The position numbers and the translations under genes are program-made. A stretch of 64,000 nt of DNA, from NCBI RefSeq assembly GCF_937123705.1, contig NZ_CAKZKO010000037.1:1-64000 (forward strand). The letters run 5' to 3'. Within the stretch, counting starts at the first letter, position 1, and every line of letters starts with the position of its first letter. Origin of the DNA: an uncultured Paraglaciecola sp. GTDB lineage: Bacteria; Pseudomonadota; Gammaproteobacteria; Enterobacterales; Alteromonadaceae. The notes below the pieces were generated by a model. The model did not search any database. It was not told where the DNA came from and was given only the letters and a program-made list of their open reading frames with translations. Positions 55,301 through 64,000 of the stretch are shown here, piece after piece.

Positions 55301-55489
55301 GTTAGCGGTATCTTTTATTTAGCTGAGTAATTTTAGGGCGCGGATAATAGCATACAATCCGTTGCTTGAAATATTCTGATTGCTTAATTCCACTGCTTTG
55401 GTAAACTGCGCGGCGATTTTTTGTTCAGCAAAATACAATATGAATTTTCTGGGCTATCTTTAATGTTCTTTTAAAATTGGTGGTTAACT

Positions 55490-56263
55490 ATGCATCCTAT
55501 GCTGAATATAGCGATCCGTGCTGCGCGCTCGGCCGGCAACATCATTGCTAAAGGGTTTGAAAATCAAACCGACATGCAAATTGAAGCAAAAGGCGACAAC
55601 GATTACGTCACAAGTGTCGATAAGGAAGCCGAACAGGCGATAATTTACAAGATAAAACAGTCTTACCCTGAACACAGTTTTGTAGGTGAAGAAGGCGGTA
55701 TAGTTGAAGGCGACAACGATTTTAAATGGATAATCGACCCGCTTGATGGCACCACCAATTTTATCAAAGGCATCCCCCACTTTGCCGTATCTATTGCCCT
55801 TATGCACAAAGGCCGTTTAGATCAAGGCGTTGTTTTCGACCCTATTCGTGGTGAGTTGTTCACTGCCAGCAAAGGTGCCGGCGCACAACTTAATGGTTTT
55901 CGGATCCGCGCCAGTAAAGCCAAAGAACTCGGCCAAACTATCCTAGCTACCTCTTTCCCGTTTAAAAACAAAGATAACTTGTCTCAGTATCAACAAAGTT
56001 TTAATAAAGTCTTTATGCAAGCTGGCGACATTCGTCGTAGCGGTTCTGCTGCATTAGATTTAGCATACGTTGCCGCAGGCCGTTATGACGGTTATTGGGA
56101 GCGTGGTATTAAACCTTGGGATATCGCAGCGGGTGAATTACTTGTAAGAGAATCAGGTGGACTGGTCACAGACTTTTCTGGCGGTAACGACCCTATGCAT
56201 AAAGGTGAGATTGTTGCCGGTAGTGCTAAAGTGGTTCAGGCATTAGTGAAGCATTTAAAATAA
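55490..56263 (+). CDS. suhB: Inositol-1-monophosphatase SuhB
   Basis: Mg-dependent, Li-sensitive phosphatase that also joins the rRNA antitermination complex in E. coli. The 257-aa product has the family metal motifs GEEGG (about 65-69), WIIDPLDGTTNFIKG (about 81-95) and WDIAAGELLVRESGG near 207. Divergent from trmJ, as in E. coli and relatives. Followed by a strong terminator. Confidence 0.96.
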   Translation: MHPMLNIAIRAARSAGNIIAKGFENQTDMQIEAKGDNDYVTSVDKEAEQAIIYKIKQSYPEHSFVGEEGGIVEGDNDFKWIIDPLDGTTNFIKGIPHFAVSIALMHKGRLDQGVVFDPIRGELFTASKGAGAQLNGFRIRASKAKELGQTILATSFPFKNKDNLSQYQQSFNKVFMQAGDIRRSGSAALDLAYVAAGRYDGYWERGIKPWDIAAGELLVRESGGLVTDFSGGNDPMHKGEIVAGSAKVVQALVKHLK

Positions 56264-56280
56264 ATTGACTTGCACTTTTT

Positions 56281-56306
56281 AAGGCGAGCATCGGCTCGCC
56301 TTTTTT
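56281..56306 (+). terminator. Rho-independent terminator of suhB
   Basis: AAGGCGAGC (56281-56289), loop ATCG, GCTCGCCTT (56294-56302), then more T residues to 56306. It lies 17 bp past the suhB stop. The T-tract is on the plus strand. Confidence 0.92.
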
Positions 56307-56318
56307 GTATCTAGCGAT

Positions 56319-56336
56319 TAATACCAATTCATCCTA
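56319..56336 (+). repeat. Dispersed 18-bp repeat, copy 2
   Basis: TAATACCAATTCATCCTA, identical to 48148-48165. It lies between the suhB terminator and the end of the M16 protease gene. Confidence 0.6.
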
Positions 56337-56348
56337 TAGGCTAGATTT

Positions 56349-59231
56349 CTAATGAAAGTTGTCAACATCGGTAATCTTTATTGCGCCTTTTGGTTCGATA
56401 AATGCCTTATCAGCAAATTTTGTACCGCGCATTTGGATTAACACTCTAGTGAAGTGCCCATTACTTTGTAGGCGCTGGTACAGGTTAATCACATCTTGCA
56501 ATGTGCTTTTTTCAATTGCCGCAATCAACTCCTGTTTACTGGTAAAACTCCACCTTTGATAACCCCAATCTTCAATAAAATTAACTACTTCTTCTGATAA
56601 GTTGCTAGGTTTTTGCATCAAAGAAACCAATATGCCCTGCTTTAAACTGGCAAATTCTTTCGCGGTGATCAGCGTTAATTTTTGAGCAAACTCTTTTCGA
56701 AACAACGCAATACGCTTATGTATTTCAGACAAATCCTTAGCGGGAGACTGAATTTCGAAGGCCAGCAACATATGATGTTCTAATGTTTCGCCTCCAAAGC
56801 TAACATTGTATGCCAGTTGTTCATCGGTTCTAATTTGAGTCAATAATGCCGGATGAATAAGTTTGGATAATAACCGAGCTGTGCCAAGATCTTCCCAAGT
56901 CGACGGCACTAGGTAAGCATCAATCAGACCTACATCATGCATTTTGCTGTCTTGTTGCCAGATATAAAATTGCTGTGGCGCGGCGGGGATTATGGCGGAG
57001 TGATATAGATCAGCAGCAGGATACGCATTAGAAGCGCTCCCTTTGACTAAGCCGGCCAAATCTTTTGCTTGTTCGGCGGAATAATTGCCAAATGCCAAAA
57101 CTCTTAGATTATTTTGTTCTAGTAATTGCTGACGAAATTGCATTACTTGTTCGGCTGTAGTTGAGGCAATCTCTTCCAACAATGCTGGCGCGCTATATTC
57201 ATCTAAGTAGATCACTTGATTTAGTTTCTGCCACAATTGCGACGATAAATCTTGGCGAGCTCTGTCTTTGATTGACGAGCGTAAGCTTAGTTTTAGACTG
57301 TTGAGCTCATTGTCATCAATGGTAAAGTTTTCGATTAGTTTATAGGCAGCTGCTAATAACTCTTGTTGTTTGTCTGTAAAGCCACTTATGGTTAACACTA
57401 AGCCATTCGATATGCTGAGATTAAGGCTCATTCCAGCCACATTGGCTTCTGTTTGTAGTTCAATGAATTGTTGACCGATAGCGCGGCCTAACAGCTCAGC
57501 TATAATTTGATGTTTGGCGCTGGCTTTGGGCAATTTACTGTTTAGCTCGAGAATAATGATGCCTTTAGGTTGTTTAAATAACGCAGAATGCCCCAGGTGC
57601 ACGTTAAAGCCTTTCTCGTTGACGAGCAGTTCGGGTTTTTGGGTATAAACAGGCTCAATTATGTTAAAGCGTTGCGGCATCAAGCGATTTTCGTTCGGCA
57701 GATTTAGCGTAAACTGAGCCGATAAGTCTTGCCAGGTCTGACGCATACTCGGGGTTATATCATTTAGCTTATATTGCCCTTCAAAATATTGCATTTTACT
57801 ATCGAAGGGCTGCTTTTTATCTATATAAAACACCCGCGCATTACTTAGTGTTAACTGCGCTAAAACGTCATGAATGGCATCAGGATCAAAATTTTGGTAT
57901 TGGTAAGCACAGCTTAATACAAATTCAACCGGAGTATAATGTAAGTTGGTCGCAATCTGCACGGCGTACTCGAAGTCCTTGGTTTTCTCCTTAAAACGAA
58001 AACTATTACTAAGAGACTGTTTGATTTCAGAAAAGTATTGGGCGTTCACACCTTGATCACGTAACAAGGCTAAATACTTCAGCGTCGCCGCCATGACTTT
58101 ATCGCGATTTTGTCTCCCCCTTTCGGTTAAATCAATATACAAGGTAAAGCTACCTGCATTGCCATACTGATCAGCATCAAAACCAGAATAGACAGCCTCA
58201 CTTAAACCGGCATCCCTTAAAACTGCGGCCAAAGTACCTGGCATTTCATTATCTAATAGGTAGCTTATATAAGCGTTAGGCTTAACTGCAAATTGCTCGG
58301 TATTAGTATCAATTACGAAGCTTAAACGTAGCTGCTTCATATTTGCCTGTGGTACATAGTGGATTACTTTATTTAACTGCTCAGCCGTTGCCACTGGTGC
58401 GCTGATTTGGGGTTTTGAGGTATGTCTATTGGGAATTTTGGCAAAGTGCTGCTTAGCCAGTATTTTCATTTCATCAAGAGGCAAATTGCTGATCATGGTT
58501 GCTTTCATTAGATTTGCAGAGTAATAGTGTTGGTACATAGCCACTAAAGCCCGGTGCAGTTTGTTATCTTGCTTGTCGACTAAAGTATCTAAGTTGCCCC
58601 AACTAAAGCGCGACACAGGGTGGGCAGGGTTGAGTGTAGAGCCATTAAGCTGCTCTAAGATAACCCCATCATTTAAGCCCTGCATACTCCACTCTGAATG
58701 CACAGACTGTCGTTCTTTGTCTGCATATGTTTCATCGAATAGCGCTTGGTAAAATAGGTCACTAAAGCGCGACAAGCCTTCGTCAAAGGCAGCATTGTTC
58801 ACCGTCAACATATAATTTGTATGATTGAGCTGCGTATAAGCATTTTGAAAACCACCATTTAGAATGGCAAATTCGTTGTAGGCACCAGCTTTTGGAAAAC
58901 GTTTGGTACCAAGTAAAAGCATATGCTCTAAATAATGGGCTAGACCGGCAAATTCTTTGGGCTCTTGAAATGACCCCGCAGCCACACTTAAGGCGATAGT
59001 GGACTTCTCTTTACTAGGATCGGAGACAAGCACCAGCTCCAATTGATTCTCTAACACTATGGATGCGTACTGACGGCTATCGCTAGGACTTTTTATAATT
59101 TCAATATGCTGATTGGTTTGGACCGAGGAGCTTATAGCGTTAAATTTACCGGACGAACTGCAAGCAAAAAACAAAAAGCACGCGCATACCGTTAGAGCAA
59201 GTGATATGTAATGCCCAAACGAGCTGTTCAT
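56349..59231 (-). CDS. Pitrilysin-like M16 zinc metalloprotease
   Basis: Large insulinase-family peptidase, 960 aa from ATG 59231 (E. coli pitrilysin 962). That start has AGGA 8 bp upstream; an ATG 8 codons earlier (59255) has none. The inverted zinc motif HYLEH is at 99-103 and the third ligand Glu at 180 (SVHSEW), 81 residues on as in pitrilysin. Four M16 repeat domains fill the chain. The N-terminus is a signal peptide ending LFFAC, so it may be a lipoprotein with C24 lipidated rather than a free periplasmic enzyme. Transcribed alone. Confidence 0.93.
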   Translation of the reverse strand: MNSSFGHYISLALTVCACFLFFACSSSGKFNAISSSVQTNQHIEIIKSPSDSRQYASIVLENQLELVLVSDPSKEKSTIALSVAAGSFQEPKEFAGLAHYLEHMLLLGTKRFPKAGAYNEFAILNGGFQNAYTQLNHTNYMLTVNNAAFDEGLSRFSDLFYQALFDETYADKERQSVHSEWSMQGLNDGVILEQLNGSTLNPAHPVSRFSWGNLDTLVDKQDNKLHRALVAMYQHYYSANLMKATMISNLPLDEMKILAKQHFAKIPNRHTSKPQISAPVATAEQLNKVIHYVPQANMKQLRLSFVIDTNTEQFAVKPNAYISYLLDNEMPGTLAAVLRDAGLSEAVYSGFDADQYGNAGSFTLYIDLTERGRQNRDKVMAATLKYLALLRDQGVNAQYFSEIKQSLSNSFRFKEKTKDFEYAVQIATNLHYTPVEFVLSCAYQYQNFDPDAIHDVLAQLTLSNARVFYIDKKQPFDSKMQYFEGQYKLNDITPSMRQTWQDLSAQFTLNLPNENRLMPQRFNIIEPVYTQKPELLVNEKGFNVHLGHSALFKQPKGIIILELNSKLPKASAKHQIIAELLGRAIGQQFIELQTEANVAGMSLNLSISNGLVLTISGFTDKQQELLAAAYKLIENFTIDDNELNSLKLSLRSSIKDRARQDLSSQLWQKLNQVIYLDEYSAPALLEEIASTTAEQVMQFRQQLLEQNNLRVLAFGNYSAEQAKDLAGLVKGSASNAYPAADLYHSAIIPAAPQQFYIWQQDSKMHDVGLIDAYLVPSTWEDLGTARLLSKLIHPALLTQIRTDEQLAYNVSFGGETLEHHMLLAFEIQSPAKDLSEIHKRIALFRKEFAQKLTLITAKEFASLKQGILVSLMQKPSNLSEEVVNFIEDWGYQRWSFTSKQELIAAIEKSTLQDVINLYQRLQSNGHFTRVLIQMRGTKFADKAFIEPKGAIKITDVDNFH

Positions 59232-59362
59232 AGATATATCCTGATGTATTAGCATTGAAAACTTGGCGCCACAAAATATACCCTATTCACGGATACATTA
59301 TGGAATAAAACTGGTGTTAAGTTGTGTTTTTAGAAAGGGATAATAGCACTTAGGTGGCATCA

Positions 59363-59402
59363 CACAGATGATAACAGAGTGGCTATTTCTGTATCATCTG
59401 TG
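59363..59402. repeat. Hairpin between secF and the M16 protease
   Basis: CACAGATGATA (59363-59373) pairs perfectly with TATCATCTGTG (59392-59402), and CAG/CTG can extend the stem past a bulged A. It lies 27 bp past the secF stop. Neither strand has a true T-tract after it (plus: ATTTTGGG), so it is probably a 3'-end-protecting hairpin or a weak terminator for secDF. Confidence 0.55.
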
Positions 59403-59429
59403 ATTTTGGGATCCAACTTTGTTGGTTGT

Positions 59430-60371
59430 TTACATTACAGCGTCTTGATCGGCGCCTTCTTTTTCAATTTCTGTTGGCATTAAATCTTCTTTGCTAATAC
59501 CTAATGTTAAGGCCACTAGACTAGCAACATAGATTGAAGAATAGGTACCTATTACCACACCGAACAATAAGGCTGTAGCAAATCCATGGATAGTCGCGCC
59601 ACCTAAAAAGAACAAGGCAAGCAACACTAAAATAGTGGTCAAAGAGGTGACTATCGTCCGGTTTAAGGTTTGCGTAAGAGACACATTAATAATTTCTTCC
59701 GATTCACCTTTACGTATTTTACGGAAGTTTTCTCGAATACGATCGCACACTACTATAGTATCGTTCAGTGAATAACCTATTACCGCAAGTACCGCAGCTA
59801 ATACAGTCAAATCAAACTCTAAACCTAGTATCGAGAAGAGTCCCAAAGTAAGGATCACGTCATGGGTTAACGCCGCTACCGACCCCAAAGCAAAACGCCA
59901 CTCAAAACGCAAAGCTACATAAATAAGAATACAAATTAAGGCCACCAACATAGCCAGTCCACCTTGCTCAGTAAGCTCATCACCTACACTTGAACTGACA
60001 TATGAACTCCCACGCATTTCAGCGCTACTGTCTGCCTCTTTAAGTACCTTTAATGCTGCGTCTCCTAATTCTGCAGGTTTCACACCTTCACGTGAAGCTA
60101 AGCGGATCAGTACATCTTGACTACTACCAAAATTTTGTACCACTGCATCTTTAAAATCAGAAGTTTCTAGCTGGGCTCGAATTTGTTCTAAATTGGCAAC
60201 TTGACCATAACCGACTTCAATTTGAGTACCGCCAGTAAAATCCAATCCCCAATTCAATTGGTTAACGGCTAAAGACGTAAGCGACCCCAATACTAATAAT
60301 ATCGACAATATGGCAGCAGGCTTTCTGAGCGACATAAAGTTGATGGTTTGTTTCATATTTAATATTTGCAT
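59430..60371 (-). CDS. secF: Protein translocase subunit SecF
   Basis: RND-family partner of SecD that uses the proton gradient to finish Sec export. The 313-aa product has six transmembrane helices, the first periplasmic domain with GLDFTGGTQIEVGYG (about 43-57), and the motifs GYSLNDTIVVCDRIRENFRK and TLNRTIVTSLTTILV. Length near E. coli (323). 10 bp after secD. Confidence 0.97.
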   Translation of the reverse strand: MQILNMKQTINFMSLRKPAAILSILLVLGSLTSLAVNQLNWGLDFTGGTQIEVGYGQVANLEQIRAQLETSDFKDAVVQNFGSSQDVLIRLASREGVKPAELGDAALKVLKEADSSAEMRGSSYVSSSVGDELTEQGGLAMLVALICILIYVALRFEWRFALGSVAALTHDVILTLGLFSILGLEFDLTVLAAVLAVIGYSLNDTIVVCDRIRENFRKIRKGESEEIINVSLTQTLNRTIVTSLTTILVLLALFFLGGATIHGFATALLFGVVIGTYSSIYVASLVALTLGISKEDLMPTEIEKEGADQDAVM

Positions 60372-60381
60372 GTTGGCGCTC

Positions 60382-62226
60382 CTAAATTGACAACTTGGTC
60401 AGACGTTTACCGCCCCACCATGCATTAACGATTGCTCGTGTCACAATGATAGCCGTGAACATTGAGGTGACAATCCCTATCATCAAAGTAATAGAGAAAC
60501 CTTTTATCGGCCCAGTTCCTACGGCAAACAAGATCAGGCCCACTAAGAAGGTGGTGATGTTTGCATCTAATATAGTAGAAAAGGCACTATCATAGCCATG
60601 ATGTATAGCCTGCTGTGGGCTACGACCGTCTTTAATTTCTTCGCGTATTCGTTCAAATATCAGTACGTTAGCGTCCACTGCCATACCTACAGTTAAGACT
60701 ATACCTGCCATACCAGGTAGGGTGAGAGTGGCTCCTGGGATCAACGACATTATGCCAATAATCATTACCAAGTTCAGGGTCAAAGCAATATTCGCGATAA
60801 AGCCGAATTTTTTGTAATAAATCAGCATAAAGATAAGCACAGCAACAAAGCCCCAAATAATGGCTTGGGTGCCTAAGTCGATATTCTCTTGCCCTAAGCT
60901 TGGCCCCACAGTACGTTCTTCAATAATTTGAATAGGTGCAATCAAGGCACCGGCTCTCAATAATAACGCTAAGTCGTAGGCCTCTTGTGGTGAGTCTAAA
61001 CCTGTGGTTTCAAACTGGTTGCTAAATACGCCATTGATAGTGGCTACACTGATAACACGCCTTTCTGCTTCGAAAATTAACTTGTCATCAGCATCTCGTT
61101 CACCTGTGGCTTTGTATTCAATAAAGACCACTGCCATAGGTTTACCTACCGCTCGTTTGGTGAAGTTAAGCATCTTAGCTCCACCTTTTGAATCAAGTGA
61201 TATAGATACCTTTGGCATACCATATTGATCCACTCCACTGTTGGCATCGATAATAGAGCTACCTTTTACTATGATTTTTTTCTTGAGTAATTGCGGACCG
61301 CCTTTTTCGTAGGGTAATAACTCAGAACCAGCTGGTACTCGGCCGTTTATGGCATCGCGCACATCGTTATCAAGGTCGACTTCTCGATATTCTAAGGTAG
61401 CGGTGGCATTCAGGATTTCTTTGGCTTTAGCCGTGTCTTGAATACCTGGCAGTTGCACAACTATTCTATCTGGCCCTTGTTTTTGTACTGTAGGCTCAGC
61501 AACACCTAATTGGTTTACGCGGTTACGAATAATAGTGATATTTTGTTTGACTGCGTAATCTCGTGTTTCAGTGAGTTTTTGCTCAGACATGGTGGCAAAT
61601 AGCACTAAGTCTTGTTTCTCAACAAACACAAAATCACGATTGCGGTTTTTAAGGAAAAACTCGGCTTTATCTAAGGTTTCTTGATCTCGAAAATAAAGGG
61701 CAATGCCTTCATCCAATAGTTTTACTGTACGATATCGAATTCCTTCGGTACGTAATGCACCACGAAAGTCACCCACCATATCCTGTAAGGTTTTAGACAA
61801 AGCAGATTTCATATCTACTTCCATAAGAAAGTGCACGCCGCCCCGTAGATCCAAGCCAAGTTTCATGGGTGTTCCACCCAGATTCTCTAACCACTTGGGT
61901 GTATCGGGAGCCAAATTCATGGCCACAAAATAATCATCACCTAAGACTTTCTCGATTTTTTCACGGGCAACCAACTGAGTATCAGAGTTGTTCAAACGGA
62001 TAAGGATCTGCTCGTTTTCTAATACAATACTTTTACTGGTGATGTTGGCTGCCGCTAATTCAGCTGTCACTTTTTCGACAACAGCTGCGTTAACCACTGC
62101 ATTTTTACCTGCAGATATTTGTACAGCATGATCTTCACCATACAAGTTAGGAGAGGCATATAGAGCACATAGGCCGACCACAAAGATCACCAAAATGTAC
62201 TTCCATAGCGGAGTTTGATTTAGCAC
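60382..62226 (-). CDS. secD: Protein translocase subunit SecD
   Basis: Membrane component of the SecDF-YajC complex. The frame is open from ATG 62250, but GTG at 62226 is preferred: AAGGAAA lies just upstream and it yields (M)LNQTPLWKYILVI, matching the E. coli N-terminus. The product is then 614 aa (E. coli 615). It has KLGLDLRGGVHFLMEVDM (P1 domain), RNRVNQLGVAEPTVQKQG, VDANVLIFERIREEI and the C-terminal GGKRLTKLSI. Between yajC and secF. Confidence 0.96.
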   Translation of the reverse strand: MLNQTPLWKYILVIFVVGLCALYASPNLYGEDHAVQISAGKNAVVNAAVVEKVTAELAAANITSKSIVLENEQILIRLNNSDTQLVAREKIEKVLGDDYFVAMNLAPDTPKWLENLGGTPMKLGLDLRGGVHFLMEVDMKSALSKTLQDMVGDFRGALRTEGIRYRTVKLLDEGIALYFRDQETLDKAEFFLKNRNRDFVFVEKQDLVLFATMSEQKLTETRDYAVKQNITIIRNRVNQLGVAEPTVQKQGPDRIVVQLPGIQDTAKAKEILNATATLEYREVDLDNDVRDAINGRVPAGSELLPYEKGGPQLLKKKIIVKGSSIIDANSGVDQYGMPKVSISLDSKGGAKMLNFTKRAVGKPMAVVFIEYKATGERDADDKLIFEAERRVISVATINGVFSNQFETTGLDSPQEAYDLALLLRAGALIAPIQIIEERTVGPSLGQENIDLGTQAIIWGFVAVLIFMLIYYKKFGFIANIALTLNLVMIIGIMSLIPGATLTLPGMAGIVLTVGMAVDANVLIFERIREEIKDGRSPQQAIHHGYDSAFSTILDANITTFLVGLILFAVGTGPIKGFSITLMIGIVTSMFTAIIVTRAIVNAWWGGKRLTKLSI

Positions 62227-62250
62227 AAAAATTTCCTTCCGTTCTTTCAA

Positions 62251-62273
62251 TAAAAAGGGGCGTTAACGCCCCT
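62251..62273 (-). terminator. Attenuator-like terminator between yajC and secD
   Basis: Minus strand: AGGGGCG, loop TTAA, CGCCCCT (62256-62273) followed by TTTTTA (62251-62255 and on). It lies wholly inside the yajC-secD spacer, 24 bp before the secD GTG, so it can trim secDF transcripts relative to yajC-tgt. Confidence 0.8.
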
Positions 62274-62289
62274 ATTTGCCATCTCTGAA

Positions 62290-62625
62290 TTAGATGGCTT
62301 TCATAGTACCTTTAGGCAGTACCGCTGAAACCGCTGATTTTTGAATAACGATGTTGGTACTGTCATTCAAAGCAATTTCGATAAAGTCTTTCTCATCAGT
62401 AACTTTAACAATTTTGCCTACCATGCCACCTTGAGTCAGCACTTCGTCACCTTTACTGAGTGAAGTCACTAAGTCTTTGTGATCTTTAACACGCTTTGCT
62501 TGTGGGCGATAAAGCATGAAATAAAAAATCAAACCGAAAACACCTAGCATGATCAACATTTCAAAACCGCCACCTGCAGCGCCACCCGCTTCTTGCGCGT
62601 AGGCATTAGATATAAATAAGCTCAT
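62290..62625 (-). CDS. yajC: Sec translocon accessory protein YajC
   Basis: Single-pass inner-membrane protein of the SecDF-YajC complex. The 111-aa product has one membrane helix (about 21-39, MLIMLGVFGLIFYFMLYRP) and the cytoplasmic family motif KGDEVLTQGGMVGKIVKV. Length near E. coli (110). 46 bp after tgt. Confidence 0.97.
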   Translation of the reverse strand: MSLFISNAYAQEAGGAAGGGFEMLIMLGVFGLIFYFMLYRPQAKRVKDHKDLVTSLSKGDEVLTQGGMVGKIVKVTDEKDFIEIALNDSTNIVIQKSAVSAVLPKGTMKAI

Positions 62626-62671
62626 AATTTCCCCTAATTTTTATAAATTTTAGTTTGTCATACCCTGCGTT

Positions 62672-63883
<1,212 letters not shown>

Positions 63884-64000
63884 TTAGCAAGCCATGCTTA
63901 AAAACGATGCGGGATTATATACGAATCAGCCAAAGGTTTGAAAATTTATCGGGGCTTATTTGAGCTTTATGTAAACCCTCAAAGCGAATGACTCACTCAG

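Overview
The window reads as chromosomal DNA of a marine gammaproteobacterium. The gene orders (ybgC-tolQRAB-pal-cpoB-tRNA-Lys, rpsB-tsf-pyrH-frr-uppS-cdsA-dxr-rseP-bamA-skp-lpxD-fabZ-lpxA-lpxB-rnhB-dnaE-accA, iscRSUA-hscBA-fdx, tgt-yajC-secDF) are those of Gammaproteobacteria. The moderate AT content, repeat style and protein texture fit Alteromonadales (Alteromonadaceae, Glaciecola/Paraglaciecola-like); the genus cannot be fixed by reading alone. No phage, transposase, plasmid, CRISPR or rRNA gene is present.

Layout. 1-5333: tRNA-Lys and the Tol-Pal envelope operon (minus). 5334-5925: intergenic, with a well-formed candidate small RNA on the plus strand. 5926-10497: ruvB, ruvA, ruvC, nudB, aspS (minus). 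10651-11874: a lone CaiB-type CoA-transferase (plus), then a 140-bp tandem REP-like array. 12273-18473: a five-gene minus-strand operon (permease, glutamine-synthetase-like ligase, aldehyde dehydrogenase, iron alcohol dehydrogenase, class I glutamine amidotransferase). Its enzyme set fits a complete gamma-glutamylation route for an amino alcohol, best guess ethanolamine to glycine. 18822-22058: a 1078-aa exported surface protein whose mature N-terminus is a close copy of eukaryotic ubiquitin (about 67% identity by hand alignment), followed by Ig/cadherin-like domains, a choice-of-anchor U-like region and a GlyGly-CTERM-like tail. 22245-24132: a small DUF6265-like protein and tilS, convergent and overlapping. 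24174-24500: a 23-bp tandem repeat array. 24546-43714: the long conserved translation / isoprenoid / outer-membrane / lipid A / fatty-acid / replication superoperon. 44093-47637: map and glnD (plus). 47731-48030: yebG with a LexA box. 48240-54531: the isc operon with tandem IscR sites, and cysE. 54560-55300: trmJ. 55490-56263: suhB (plus). 56349-59231: a pitrilysin-like M16 protease. 59430-63784: secF, secD, yajC, tgt.

How it works together. Most of the window is housekeeping: envelope constriction (Tol-Pal), Holliday-junction processing, the BamA/Skp/LpxABD/RseP outer-membrane biogenesis block fed by UppS/CdsA/Dxr lipid precursors and AccA/FabZ fatty acids, Fe-S cluster assembly under IscR autoregulation, nitrogen sensing by GlnD, and Sec export. 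Two regions stand out as accessory: the gamma-glutamyl amino-alcohol operon and the ubiquitin-fronted surface protein. Several start sites were corrected from ribosome-binding sites and family alignment (pal, ruvA, dxr, map, iscR, M16 protease, secD, tgt).
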